DNA of 64,000 nt. It comes from Streptomyces mayonensis (GTDB lineage Bacteria; Actinomycetota; Actinomycetes; Streptomycetales; Streptomycetaceae). Below the pieces are notes generated by a model. It ran no database searches. It saw only the letters and a program-made list of their open reading frames with translations, and was not told where the DNA came from. The stretch is taken from contig NZ_JACBYP010000034.1 in assembly GCF_018982965.1 (NCBI RefSeq), positions 1-64,000 of the forward strand. Direction: 5' to 3'. Position 1 is the first letter of the stretch. Every line of letters starts with the position of its first letter. Shown here piece by piece: positions 43,054 through 57,757 of the stretch. Made by a program: the position numbers and the translations under genes.

Positions 43054-43193
43054 GGGGGCTCCTGGATTCTCGGATCGCTCGTGATCCTACGAGGACGGGG
43101 GGCGGCGGACGCGGCGCAGGGCCCGTGCAGCGCGACCCTGCGCTGCCCGAGCCCTGCCTACCGCATACGAGGTGCCTGCTGGTCCCGCGTCGC

Positions 43194-44201
<1,008 letters not shown>

Positions 44202-44862
44202 GAACCGATCTCCTCGTTGGTACGCCGGCCCGATGTGCCGGCGAGCTGTATTTGGGATGTCCCCGACCACCTCCGACCCTACCTCCCCACGGCGTCGGTG
44301 GTGACATCGAGACGGCCCATACCCGGCAGGGCGGTCCGTACCCGCCAGTAGGGGTACGGACCGCCTCGGGCGACGGAACGTTCACCCGTTCTGGGGACCC
44401 CTGGCCAGTCCCCCGCGAGCCGCTTTTCACTCGTCCGTGGCAGGCATCCGCCACCGCCACAGGACGGGGAACGGCGGGCGCGGGGCTCGTGAGACCGAAG
44501 CGCCGGTGCCAGGCACCCGGGTCGGGCTTCGTCGCCGGCCTGCCGGTGCCGTGCGCCGCGGCGGACGACGACGGCGGCCGGTGACGGCGGCCGGTGACGG
44601 TGTCGGAGGCCGTCTTCGGCACCGTGGCCGACGGCGCGGTCGGCACCGTGGCCGGGGGCGTACTCGACGGCGTGGTCGAGGTGTGGTCGGCGACCCTCGT
44701 CGGCACGCACCGTGACCGGCGACGGTGTTCGGCCGCGCGCCGTGTGCCGCCGGGCTCCCGGCCATGTGCCGTGTGCCGCCGGGTTGTTGGTGGCGTGCCG
44801 TGTGCCGCCGGTTCGCGGCGGCGCACCCTGCTCGCGGCCGGCCGCGGAGCGGAGCGCTCTCG
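44202..44862. other. Long spacer between whiA and gap
   Basis: 661 bp without a credible gene. It contains a short hairpin near 44224-44244 in the gap leader, a strong terminator hairpin (44330-44365), and GC-rich short repeats: CGGCCGGTGACGG units near 44575-44610 and three copies of GTGTGCCGCCGG near 44740-44810. Open frames here are on both strands with unnatural composition and no ribosome sites. The spacer may be what is left of genes that occupy this place in other Streptomyces. Confidence 0.6.
44330..44365. terminator. Strong hairpin upstream of gap
   Basis: Perfect 14-bp stem (GGCGGTCCGTACCC and its complement) with an 8-nt loop, between the whiA stop and the gap start. Placed to stop leftward transcripts of the whiA cluster before gap. 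Confidence 0.7.
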
Positions 44863-45855
44863 TCAGCCGACGAGGTTGTCGGCGAGTTCCTCCTCGCCCA
44901 GGTTGGCGTCGGTGCCGGGGATGCCGAGGTCGGAGGCCCGCTTGTCGGCCATCGCCAGCAGCCGGCGGATGCGGCCGGCGACGGCGTCCTTGGTCAGCGG
45001 CGGGTCGGCGAGCGCGCCCAGTTCCTCCAGGGAGGCCTGCTTGTGCTCCATGCGGAGCCGGCCCGCGGCGGCGAGGTGCTCGGGCACGTCGTCGGCGAGG
45101 ATCTCCAGGGCCCGCTGGACCCGGGCACCGGCGGCGACGGCCGCGCGGGCCGAGCGGCGCAGGTTGGCGTCGTCGAAGTTGGCGAGGCGGTTGGCGGTGG
45201 CGCGGACCTCGCGGCGCAGCCGCCGCTCCTCCCAGGCCAGCACCGAGTCGTGGGCGCCGAGGCGGGTGAGCAGGGCGCCGATGGCGTCTCCGTCACGGAC
45301 GACGACCCGGTCCACGCCGCGGACCTCGCGGGCCTTGGCGGCGATCGACAGCCGACGGGCGGCGCCGACCAGGGCGAGCGCGGCCTCGGGCCCCGGGCAG
45401 GTGACCTCCAGGGAGGAGGAGCGGCCGGGTTCGGTGAGCGAGCCGTGCGCCAGGAAGGCGCCGCGCCAGGCGGCCTCGGCGTCGCAGGTGGCCCCCGAGA
45501 CCACCTGCGGCGGCAGGCCGCGGATCGGGCGGCCCCGGCCGTCCACCAGGCCGGTCTGCCGGGCCAGCTGGTCACCGCCGGCGACCACCCGGACGACGAA
45601 GCGCGAGCCGCGGCGCAGCCCGCCCGGTGCCATCACGATCAGTTCGGAGCTGTGTCCGAAGATCTCCAGGATGTCCTGCTTGAGCCGTCGGGCCGCGTTC
45701 CCGGTGTCCAGCTCCGCCTCGATCACGATGCGTCCGCTCACCAGGTGGAGGCCTCCGGCGAACCGCAGCATGGCGGATACCTCCGCCTTCCTGCAGCAGG
45801 TCCGGGTGACGGGGAGCTGGGAGATCTCGCTCTTCACCGCTGCCGTCATCGCCAT
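44863..45855 (-). CDS. whiA: Sporulation regulator WhiA
   Basis: A 330-residue WhiA, needed for aerial hyphae to stop growing and divide into spores. N-terminal LAGLIDADG-like domain (TRTCCRKAEVSAMLRFAGGL, AELDTGNAARRLKQDILEIF) and C-terminal HTH (ASLEELGALADPPLTKDAVA, GRIRRLLAMADKRA). Nearly identical to the S. coelicolor protein over its length. ATG 45855 lies inside the end of yvcK (10-nt overlap), so expression is coupled to the cluster. Confidence 0.97.
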   Translation of the reverse strand: MAMTAAVKSEISQLPVTRTCCRKAEVSAMLRFAGGLHLVSGRIVIEAELDTGNAARRLKQDILEIFGHSSELIVMAPGGLRRGSRFVVRVVAGGDQLARQTGLVDGRGRPIRGLPPQVVSGATCDAEAAWRGAFLAHGSLTEPGRSSSLEVTCPGPEAALALVGAARRLSIAAKAREVRGVDRVVVRDGDAIGALLTRLGAHDSVLAWEERRLRREVRATANRLANFDDANLRRSARAAVAAGARVQRALEILADDVPEHLAAAGRLRMEHKQASLEELGALADPPLTKDAVAGRIRRLLAMADKRASDLGIPGTDANLGEEELADNLVG

Positions 45856-46933
45856 GGGCCGATCCTTCCATGCATCCGAAAAATACGGTCGTACGCGGCG
45901 GCCAGCAGCTCCGGGTCGTGCCTCGGGCTTCCGTCGGGCCGGGCGACCGGAGCCAGCTCGACCGCGGCGCCGAACCGTTTCGCGGCGTCGGTGAGCGAGT
46001 CACGGTCGGGCACGGCGGCCTCGTCGGCCAGCACCACGTCCAGGGCGAGTTTAGGGGCGTGTCGTCCCAAAACCTCCAAATGACGCTGCGGAGAGAAGCC
46101 CTCGGTTTCTCCGGGCTGCGGGGCGAGGTTCAGCGAGAGCACGCGGCGGGCCTTCGTCTCGACCAGCGCGTCCAGCAGGTCCGGCACGAGCAGGTGCGGG
46201 ATGACCGAGGAGAACCAGGAGCCGGGTCCCAGCACCACCCAGTCGGCGTCCAGGACGGCGTCGACCGCCTCCGGGACGGCCGGCGGGTCGCTGGGCACCA
46301 GGTGCACGGACTGCACCTCACCGGGCGTGAGCGCCACGGTCGCCTGCCCCCGTACGGTGTCCACCTCGTCGGGCCGGCCGGGGCGGTGGCCCTTCACCAG
46401 AGCCTGCAGCTCCAGCGGGACGGCGGACATGGGCAGCACCCGCCCGTGCGCGCCGAGCAGCTTGCCGACCAGGTCCAGGGCCTGGACGTGGTCGCCGAGC
46501 TGCTCCCACAGGGCGACGATCAGCAGATTGCCGACGGCGTGTTCGTGCAGGTCGCCCTGGGACTGGAAGCGGTGCTGGATGACGCGGGCCCAGGTCTGAC
46601 CCCAGTCGTCGTCGCCGCACAGCGCGGCCAGCGCCTTGCGCAGGTCGCCGGGTGGCAGGACGCCCAGCTCGTCGCGCAGGCGTCCGCTGGAGCCGCCGTC
46701 GTCGGCCACGGTGACGACGGCGGTGAGGTCGCCGGTGATCCGGCGCAGCGCGGCGAGCGAGGCGGACAGGCCCATGCCGCCGCCGAGGGCGACGACCTTG
46801 GGCTGGGCGCCCCGGCGGCGCGGCCGGCCGCCCCTGGCCTGCTCGGACCGGGCGGCGCGGGTCTCGGCGGGTCTGCCGCCGCGTCCCTCGGGCGCTCCCC
46901 GGCGCAGCCTGCTCAGCCGCGGAGTACGTCCTG

Positions 46934-46937
<4 letters not shown>
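45846..46937 (-). CDS. yvcK: YvcK/CuvA-family (CofD-like) protein
   Basis: A 363-residue Rossmann-like protein related to CofD and to YvcK, which binds UDP-sugars and affects central carbon flux and cell wall in other bacteria. Core motifs: VVALGGGMGLSASLAALRR, TVADDGGSSGRLRDELG, PGDLRKALAALCGDDDW and HAVGNLLIVALWEQLGD. The first 45 residues are a basic, disordered extension. ATG 46937 overlaps the rapZ stop by 4 nt; its 3' end overlaps whiA. Confidence 0.93.
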
Positions 46938-48141
<1,204 letters not shown>

Positions 48142-48145
<4 letters not shown>

Positions 48146-50274
48146 CTCTCCTGCCCCCGTCGTTCGTCCGGGGTGCCCGCGGACACGGACTCCCCGAGGG
48201 CGTCCGCCGTCGTTCCGGGCGCCCCGTCCTCGTCATCCATGATCTCTCCGGTCGCCGTGTTCACGGCGGGTGCGGCCGGGGCGGCCCCGGCCAGGGCCAC
48301 GGCGACCGTCTCGGCCGTCTTGCGGCCTATGCCGGGCACCTCGCAGATCTGGTCGATCGTCGCCGACCGCAGCTTCTTCACCGAACCGAAGTGCTTGATC
48401 AGCGCCTGTTTGCGGGTCTCCCCCAGGCCGGGCACGTCGTCCAGCGGGCTGGAACGGAAGCGCTTGGCCCGCTTGGTGCGCTGATAGGTGATGGCGAAGC
48501 GGTGCGCCTCGTCACGGACCCGCTGGAGCAGGTACAGCCCCTCGCTGGTGCGGGGCAGGACGACCGGGTCGTCCTCGCGGGGCACCCAGACCTCCTCCAG
48601 CCGCTTGGCGAGGCCGCAGACGGCGATGTCGTCGATGCCCAGTTCGTCCAGGGCTCGCTGGGCGGCCGCGACCTGCGGCTGACCGCCGTCCACCACGACG
48701 AGCTGGGGCGGGTAGGCGAAGCGCTTGGGGCGGCCGTCGTCGTCCTTGAGGGCGGGTCCGTCGGTGAGGGCCCGGCCGTCGGCGCCCTGCTCGGCCGCGT
48801 ACGGCTCGGCCGCCGGCCCCGGGCCGTCGCCGGTGTCCGTCCCGTCCACGCCGTCGGCCCACTCGCCGGTCTTCTCCTTCTCGGCGAGGTAGCGGCGGAA
48901 GCGGCGGTTGATGACCTCGTGCATGGAACGGACGTCGTCCTGTCCCCTGAAGCCCTTGATCTGGAACCGCCGGTATTCGCTCTTCCGGGCGAGCCCGTCC
49001 TCGAAGACGACCATGGAGGCCACGACGTCGTCGCCCTGGAGGTGCGAGATGTCGTAGCACTCGATCCTGAGCGGGGCGCTGTCGAGGTCGAGGGCCTCGG
49101 CGATCTCCTCCAGGGCTCGCGAGCGGGTCGTCAGGTCGGAGGCCCGCTTGGTCTTGTGCAGGACGAGCGCCTGCTGGGCGTTGCGCTGGACGGTCTCCAT
49201 CAGCGCCTTCTTGTCGCCGCGCTGCGGGATGCGCAGCGACACGCCGGAGCCCCGCCGGTCGGTCAGCCACTGCTGCACGGGTTCGACCGGGTCGGGCAGG
49301 GCGGGGACCAGGACCTCCTTGGGGACGGCGTCCCCGCTCTCCTCCCCGTACAGCTGCTGGAGGGCGTGTTCGACGAGGGCGCCGGTGGTGATCTCCTCGA
49401 CCTTGTCGGTGACCCAGCCGCGCTGGCCGCGCACGCGTCCGCCGCGCACGTGGAAGATCTGCACGGCCGCTTCCAGCTCGTCCTCGGCGACCGCGATCAG
49501 GTCGGCGTCGGTGGCGTCGGCGAGGACGACCGCGCTCTTCTCCATGGCCTTCTTCAGGGCGCCGATGTCGTCGCGCAGGCGGGCCGCCCGCTCGTACTCC
49601 ATGTCCTCGGCGGCCTCGCCCATCTGCCGCTCCAGACGGCGCAGGTAGGTGCCCGTGCGCCCGGCCATGAAGTCGCAGAACTCGTCGGCGAGCTCCCGGT
49701 GGTCCTCGGGCGAGATCCGCTCCACGCACGGGGCGGAGCACTTGCCGATGTAGCCGAGCAGGCAGGGGCGGCCGGTGCGGGCGGCGTTCCTGAACACGCC
49801 TGCGGAGCAGGTGCGCACCGGGAAGACGCGCAGCAGCAGGTCGACCGTGTCGCGGATCGCCCAGGCGTGGCCGTAGGGCCCGAAGTAGCGCACGCCCTTC
49901 TTCTTCTGGCCGCGCATGACCTGGACGCGGGGGAATTCCTCGTTCATCGTCACCGCGAGGTACGGGTAGCTCTTGTCGTCGCGGTACTTGACGTTGAACC
50001 GGGGGTCGTACTCCTTGATCCAGGAGTACTCCAGCTGGAGCGCCTCGACCTCCGTGGACACCACCGTCCACTCCACGGACGCGGCCGTGGTGACCATGGT
50101 GCGGGTGCGGGGGTGGAGGTTCGCCAGGTCCTGGAAGTAGTTCGCCAGGCGCTGGCGCAGGCTCTTCGCCTTTCCGACGTAGATCACCCGGCGGTGCTCG
50201 TCTCGGAACCTGTACACCCCCGGGGAGTCCGGGATCTCTCCCGGCCTGGGGCGGTAGCTGGAGGGGTCGGCCAT
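48142..50274 (-). CDS. uvrC: Excinuclease ABC subunit C
   Basis: A 710-residue nucleotide-excision-repair nuclease that makes both incisions. GIY-YIG domain at the start (DSPGVYRFRDEHRRVIYVGK), UVR motif (AEDMEYERAARLRDDIGALK), RNase H-like C-terminal nuclease (LRIECYDISHLQGDDVVASM, QLVVVDGGQPQVAAAQ) and two helix-hairpin-helix units (DDVPGLGETRKQALIKHFGS, CEVPGIGRKTAETV). A Gly/Asp/Ala-rich insert of ~45 residues (ADGVDGTDTGDGPGPAAEP) lengthens the middle. ATG 50274. First gene of the leftward uvrC-rapZ-yvcK-whiA cluster, with a DnaA-box array upstream. Confidence 0.97.
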
Positions 50275-50315
50275 GACTCACACCCTACTGGCGGGGACCG
50301 ACACCGCGGCGGGGC

Positions 50316-50370
50316 TGTGGACGACGGGCCGGGGCGCCTGTGGACAACGGGCCGGGGCGCCTGTGGACAG
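50316..50370 (-). promoter_or_regulatory. Array of three DnaA boxes, 23-bp period
   Basis: Read on the minus strand the boxes are TCGTCCACA (50316-50324), TTGTCCACA (50339-50347, the preferred Streptomyces DnaA box) and CTGTCCACA (50362-50370). All fit the consensus with pyrimidines in the first two places, and the unit repeats at exactly 23 bp. They lie 42-96 bp upstream of uvrC. Confidence 0.7.
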
Positions 50371-50550
50371 GCCGGCGCGGGGTGTCCGCGGACGACGTGG
50401 CGGGTGCCCGGGGCGGCTGGGAGCAGCCGGGGAGCAGGGCCGCGGGGACACCCGGAGAGGACGGTACGGGACCGGTCGGTCACCCCCTGTGCCGCCGGGA
50501 CGCCCCGGCCCGTGCGTTCTCGGCCAGGACACGTGCCGGCGGGCCTTCAG

Positions 50551-50574
50551 GTGTTGTCGGGACTAGGTCAACAC
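50551..50574. promoter_or_regulatory. Inverted repeat upstream of HTH gene
   Basis: GTGTTG-N12-CAACAC, perfect 6-bp arms, about 140 bp upstream of the HTH protein gene. Possible operator; unproven. Confidence 0.4.
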
Positions 50575-50715
50575 GCTTCAATGCGGAGGGACTCGGGGCC
50601 CTGAAGCGCGGCGCACGGATGTGGAGACCTCTGCGCCGGCGAGCGGGGGGCGGCCCCGGCCGGTCCGCGCGAACGGTCTGACCAGCCGTCGCGAACTTCA
50701 CAGAAAGGCCCCTGC

Positions 50716-51666
50716 ATGCCGCACGCCACACAGCACGCGGAGTTCGCCACCGCGGAACTCGACTCGGCCCTGCGCGGTGGCCCCTTCCACGTCGCCCTGC
50801 GCGCCGCGATCGCCGCACGCGGACTGCCGCTGCAGCGCGTGCAGCACCACCTGTCGCGGCACGGGGTGCGGGTGGGCGTCACGAGTCTGAGCTACTGGCA
50901 GCAGGGCGCCCGGCGCCCGCAGCGTCCCGAGTCGCTGCGGGCCGTGCGGGCCCTGGAGGAGATACTGCGGCTGCCGGAGGAGTCGCTGATCCGCCTGCTC
51001 GCCGACGCCGACGAGGAGCCTGCGAGCCGTCGGCCCACAGGCCGCACCTACCGCGCCCATCTGGAGGCCTCGGACGTCCTGGACCGGTTGCTGGCCGAGC
51101 TGGACCGGCCGCCGGCGGACGGCGGGGTGCACACCCTCGGGCACCACGAGCGGGTCAGGGTCGGGCCCCGCCGTGAGCTGGCGGAGCGCGAGTCGCACCA
51201 CATCGTCCGCGCCCACCACGACGGCGTCGACCGTTTCGTGGCCGTCCACTACGGCGACCCGGGCTGCGTACCGGCGCGGATGGCCGTCCACGCGCTGGAG
51301 AACTGCCGCACCGGGCGGGTCCGCACCCATCACGACACGGGCGTGCTCGTGGCCGAGCTGCTCTTCGACACTCGGCTGCGCACCGGGGACACGTATCTCT
51401 TCCGGTACGGCGTCGAGGACGGCACGGCGGGTGCGTCGCGGGAGTACGTCCGCGGTTTCGACGCCGCGGGCGGGCAGTACGCGCTCCAGGTGTGCTTCGA
51501 CGCCGCGGCCGTGCCGGTGCGCTGCCACCGCTTCACGCAGCACTCCCCGGCGGCGCCGCGCAGCGGCCGGCACGAGCTGGCCCTGAGCGGGCGGCACCGC
51601 TCGGTGCACCTCGTGGAGCCGCGGGTGCGGTCGGGGATGCTGGGGATCGGGTGGGACTGGGAGTGA
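50716..51666 (+). CDS. Putative XRE-like HTH protein, unknown role
   Basis: A 316-residue protein. Residues 20-85 look like an XRE-type helix-turn-helix (LRAAIAARGLPLQRVQHHLS, VTSLSYWQQGARRPQRPESL, RALEEILRLPEESLIRLL). The remaining 220 residues form a beta-rich domain I do not recognise (YGDPGCVPARMAVHALENCR, LLFDTRLRTGDTYLFRYGVE). ATG 50716 has GAAAGG about 8 nt upstream. It stands alone, divergent from uvrC and convergent with the Rieske gene. A sensory transcription factor is plausible but not shown. Confidence 0.8.
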   Translation: MPHATQHAEFATAELDSALRGGPFHVALRAAIAARGLPLQRVQHHLSRHGVRVGVTSLSYWQQGARRPQRPESLRAVRALEEILRLPEESLIRLLADADEEPASRRPTGRTYRAHLEASDVLDRLLAELDRPPADGGVHTLGHHERVRVGPRRELAERESHHIVRAHHDGVDRFVAVHYGDPGCVPARMAVHALENCRTGRVRTHHDTGVLVAELLFDTRLRTGDTYLFRYGVEDGTAGASREYVRGFDAAGGQYALQVCFDAAAVPVRCHRFTQHSPAAPRSGRHELALSGRHRSVHLVEPRVRSGMLGIGWDWE

Positions 51667-51768
51667 GGGAGCAGGGCACCGCCGACCGGGCGGCTCCGGC
51701 GCGGGACGGCGACTCCGGAACGCTCCGGTCGGGCCCCGGGCTCACGTCAGTGAGGGCGGAGGCTCGCC

Positions 51769-52197
51769 TCAGGTGCCGGGGCTCGCGACGATGCGGCCCT
51801 GCTTCACCTCGACGGGCAGTTCGATGAGCGGCGTGGTCGCCGGGGCGTGCAGCACCTCGCCGGTGCGGGCGTCGAACTCGCTGCCGTGACAGGGACAGAC
51901 CAGCTTCGTCCCCTCCAGCTTCTTGATGGGGCACCCCGCGTGCGTGCAGACCGTGCTGAACGCCTTCAGAGAGCCGTCCCCGGCCCGGCTGACCACGACG
52001 TTCGCGTCGCGGTACAACTTGGTCGCGCCCTTCGTCACCTCGCCGTCCGCACCCAGCTCGACGGGCTCGGCGGGCCTGGCCGGGGCGGCGCCGTCGTCGC
52101 CCGGTGAGCAGGCGGACGCACCGAGTCCCGCGACGGGCGTGAGGACCGCCGCCGAGCGCAGGACGGTACGACGGCTCGGGACGGTACGGCCGGACAT
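51769..52197 (-). CDS. Tat-exported Rieske [2Fe-2S] protein
   Basis: A 142-residue exported Rieske protein. The Tat signal SRRTVLRSAAVLTPVAGLG ends in GASAC, a weak lipobox, so it may be lipid-anchored. The cluster motifs CTHAGCPI and CPCHGSEFD supply two Cys and two His plus the usual disulfide pair. Tat export fits a cofactor inserted in the cytoplasm. ATG 52197. Extracytoplasmic electron transfer is likely; partner unknown. Confidence 0.9.
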   Translation of the reverse strand: MSGRTVPSRRTVLRSAAVLTPVAGLGASACSPGDDGAAPARPAEPVELGADGEVTKGATKLYRDANVVVSRAGDGSLKAFSTVCTHAGCPIKKLEGTKLVCPCHGSEFDARTGEVLHAPATTPLIELPVEVKQGRIVASPGT

Positions 52198-52333
52198 GAG
52201 GTCTCCACTGGTCGGGGGGGGCGTGCAGGGGTGACGATATCGGGCGATCCGGGCCGCCCCCGGACCGGGTGCGGCGGGCGCGCTGTCCGGGCGGCCGCGG
52301 GCGTGCTGCCGGGGCGCGCTGGCTGGGGCGCCT

Positions 52334-52365
52334 GCGCGTAAACGTTTGCGCAAGCGTTTACGCGC
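52334..52365. promoter_or_regulatory. 32-bp palindromic LacI-family operator
   Basis: Two 16-nt arms (left GCGCGTAAACGTTTGC) pair at 15 of 16 positions with no spacer. The AAACGTTTGCGCAAGCGTTT core has the centred CG typical of LacI/GalR operators. It lies 89-120 bp upstream of the LacI-type gene. Confidence 0.75.
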
Positions 52366-52453
52366 CTACGTCGGATGGGATACGGTCCCGGCCGGTGCAG
52401 CACGCAGGGGGCAGTGGGCCGAAGCCGCGGCCGTGAGCGAAGGGGGTGGGCCG

Positions 52454-53506
52454 GTGCCGACCATGGCTGATGTGGCACGGAGCGCCGGGGTCTCCGTGGC
52501 GACCGTCTCGCACGTGCTCAACGACACCCGGCCCGTGCTCCCCCGCACCCGCCGGGCCGTGCTGGACGCCGTCGAGGAGCTGGGCTACACCCCGAACACC
52601 CTTGCCCGTTCCCTGGTGACCTCACGGACCCGTTCCATCGGGCTGGCGGTGTCGGCGATCAGCAACCCGTACTTCACGGAGATCCTCCAGGGCGTCGAGG
52701 CGAGCGCCCTGGAACACGGCTACGGCCTGCTGATCGCCGACCCGCACGACGATCCCGCGCACGAGCGCAAGGTCGTGCAGCTGCTGCACGAGCGGCGCGT
52801 GGACGGCATGATCGTCGCCCCCTCGGCCGAGCCGCGCGACCTCGTCGGCTACCTCGCGCGCCACCGGGTGCCGGCCGTGTTCCTCGACCGGGTCGTCGGC
52901 GCGCCGCAGGACACGGACGCCCTGCCCTTCGACCAGGTCTGCGCCGAGAGCGCCGGGCCGACGGCCCTCCTGGTCGGCCACCTCGCCGGGCTCGGCCACC
53001 GGCGGATCGGCCTGGTCGCGGGCCGGCCGGGGCTCAGCACCACGAGCGAGCGGATCACCGGGTACCGGCACGGGCTCGCCGCGGCGGGGCTGCCCTTCGA
53101 CGAACGGCTGCTGGTCCACGGCGACTCCGAGGCGGCCGGCGGCGAACGGGCCGCGGCGGAGCTGCTGTCCCTGGCGGTGCCGCCCACCGCGCTGGTCACC
53201 GCGAACAACGCGATGACCATCGGCGCCCTGCGCGCCCTGCGGACCCGGGACCTGTCCGTGCCCGGCGACCTCGCCCTCTGCTGCTTCGACGACTTCGCCT
53301 GGGCCGACCTGTTCGCTCCCCGGCTCACCGCCGTCGCCCAGCCCAGCAGGGACATCGGCGCGCAGGCCGTCCAGTTGCTGCTGGAGCGCCTCGCCGCGCC
53401 GGACCGGCCCGCTCGGACCGTGCGCCTGCCCTGCACCTACGTCCACCGCACGTCGTGCGGCTGCCCCGAGCAAACCGTCAAGGCCCACGAAAGGACCCTC
53501 CCGTGA
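52454..53506 (+). CDS. LacI/GalR-family transcriptional regulator
   Basis: A 350-residue LacI-type repressor. HTH and hinge at the N terminus (TMADVARSAGVSVATVSHVL, ARSLVTSRTRSIGL) are followed by a periplasmic-binding-protein-like sugar domain. GTG 52454 is preferred because AGGGGGTGGGCC lies just upstream; GTG 52433 and ATG 52463 are alternatives. The stop overlaps the PfkB kinase start (GTGA), and a near-perfect 32-bp palindrome upstream is the likely autoregulatory site. The ligand is presumably the kinase substrate or a related sugar. Confidence 0.92.
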   Translation: MPTMADVARSAGVSVATVSHVLNDTRPVLPRTRRAVLDAVEELGYTPNTLARSLVTSRTRSIGLAVSAISNPYFTEILQGVEASALEHGYGLLIADPHDDPAHERKVVQLLHERRVDGMIVAPSAEPRDLVGYLARHRVPAVFLDRVVGAPQDTDALPFDQVCAESAGPTALLVGHLAGLGHRRIGLVAGRPGLSTTSERITGYRHGLAAAGLPFDERLLVHGDSEAAGGERAAAELLSLAVPPTALVTANNAMTIGALRALRTRDLSVPGDLALCCFDDFAWADLFAPRLTAVAQPSRDIGAQAVQLLLERLAAPDRPARTVRLPCTYVHRTSCGCPEQTVKAHERTLP

Positions 53507-54411
53507 TCGTCGTCGCCGGTGAGGCACTGATCGACCTGGTACCGCAGGGCACGGGTGCCCTCGCCGCGCTGCGCCCGGCGCTCGGCGGCGGCCCGTACAA
53601 CACGGCGGTCGCCCTGGGCCGCCTCGGTTCCCCCACCGCGTTCTGCTCCCGGGTGTCCCGCGACGCCTTCGGTGAGGCGCTCCTCGGCAGGCTGGAGGAG
53701 ACCGGCGTGGATGTCTCTCCGGTGCAGCGCGGGCCGGAGCCGACCACGCTCGCGGTGGCCTCGCTCGACGCGGACGGCTCGGCGGCGTACTCCTTCTACG
53801 TGGACGGCACGGCGGACCGGCTGTTCACCGTGCCGGCCGGGCTGCCGCCGGGCACTCGGGCGGTCTCCTTCGGGACCTGCTCCCTGGTGCTCGAACCGGG
53901 TGCGAGCGCGTACGAGGCGCTGCTGCACGAGACGGCCGCGCAGGGCGTGTTCACGGCACTGGACCCGAACATCCGGGCGGGGCTGATCCCCGACCCGGAC
54001 GCCTACCGGACCCGGTTCTGGAGCTGGCTGCCGTCGGTGTCCCTGCTGAAGCTGTCCGCCGAGGACGCCGAGTGGCTCGGCGGCACGCCGCGGGAGTGGC
54101 TCGCGGCGGGCCCGGCGGCGGTGGTGGTCACCCGGGGCGGTGCGGGGCTGACGGCGTACACCCGTGACGGGGGCGAGTACACGGTGCCGGGCGAGCGGGT
54201 CGAAGTGGTCGACACGATCGGCGCGGGCGACACGGTGAACGCCGCGCTGCTGCACGGTCTCGCGGCCCGCGACACGCTCGACGCGGCGGCCGTTGCCGCG
54301 CTGGGGCGGGAGGGCTGGACGGGACTGCTGGGCTTCGCCGCGCGCGCGGCGGCGGTCACGTGCTCGCGCGCGGGCGCGGAGCCGCCGTACGCGCACGAGG
54401 TGCAGGCCTGA
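53503..54411 (+). CDS. PfkB-family sugar kinase
   Basis: A 302-residue ribokinase/fructokinase-type enzyme. N-terminal signature GGGPYNTAVALGRLG, C-terminal DTIGAGDTVNAALLHGL with the catalytic Asp in the anion-hole motif; the phenylalanine usual after GAGD-x is replaced (GAGDTVNA). GTG 53503 overlaps the LacI stop with GAAAGGA upstream. No transporter is encoded beside it, so the substrate is uncertain; fructose or another ketose is the usual partner of such pairs. Confidence 0.92.
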   Translation: MIVVAGEALIDLVPQGTGALAALRPALGGGPYNTAVALGRLGSPTAFCSRVSRDAFGEALLGRLEETGVDVSPVQRGPEPTTLAVASLDADGSAAYSFYVDGTADRLFTVPAGLPPGTRAVSFGTCSLVLEPGASAYEALLHETAAQGVFTALDPNIRAGLIPDPDAYRTRFWSWLPSVSLLKLSAEDAEWLGGTPREWLAAGPAAVVVTRGGAGLTAYTRDGGEYTVPGERVEVVDTIGAGDTVNAALLHGLAARDTLDAAAVAALGREGWTGLLGFAARAAAVTCSRAGAEPPYAHEVQA

Positions 54412-54460
54412 CGCGCGCCGCTGCTGCTGTTGCCGTTGCTGCCTGTGGTTGCCGTACGGC

Positions 54461-54508
54461 GGGGTGCCGGGGCCCACGGGTTCGATCGTCCGCGGGCCCC
54501 GGCACCCC
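54461..54508. terminator. Bidirectional terminator between kinase and uvrA
   Basis: Perfect 15-bp stem (GGGGTGCCGGGGCCC and its complement) with an 18-nt loop in the convergent spacer. Confidence 0.75.
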
Positions 54509-54529
54509 AATTCCACGAGGCGTCGTCGC

Positions 54530-57535
<3,006 letters not shown>

Positions 57536-57757
57536 GCCGGTCCGCACCTTTCTTGAGAGAAGTGACAGGGGCGGGGCCCCCGTCTTCCTCAGACTAGGGG
57601 GAGCCACTGACAACGCCGGTCGGATTCACCGGTTGCCAACAAACCCCGGCTTCCCAGCATGCCCGACGCCGCCCCCGACCATATAGCACGTGCATTCGAA
57701 TCGAAGGGGTCGTTCACAACCTTCACCCGAAGGTGTGGCGGGTCTAGGGTCAGCGGC

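Larger units (their letters stand above)
50275..50715. other. uvrC / HTH-gene divergent region with repeats
   Basis: 441 bp without a gene. It contains three DnaA-box-like sequences in 23-bp repeats (50316-50370) and a GTGTTG-N12-CAACAC inverted repeat (50551-50574). No convincing -35/-10 pair stands out. Confidence 0.65.

Noticed and set aside
57660..57720. Possible LexA/SOS box upstream of uvrA
   Set aside because: TCGAATGCACGTGC has only one good half-site; it does not match the GAAC-N4-GTTC type palindrome.
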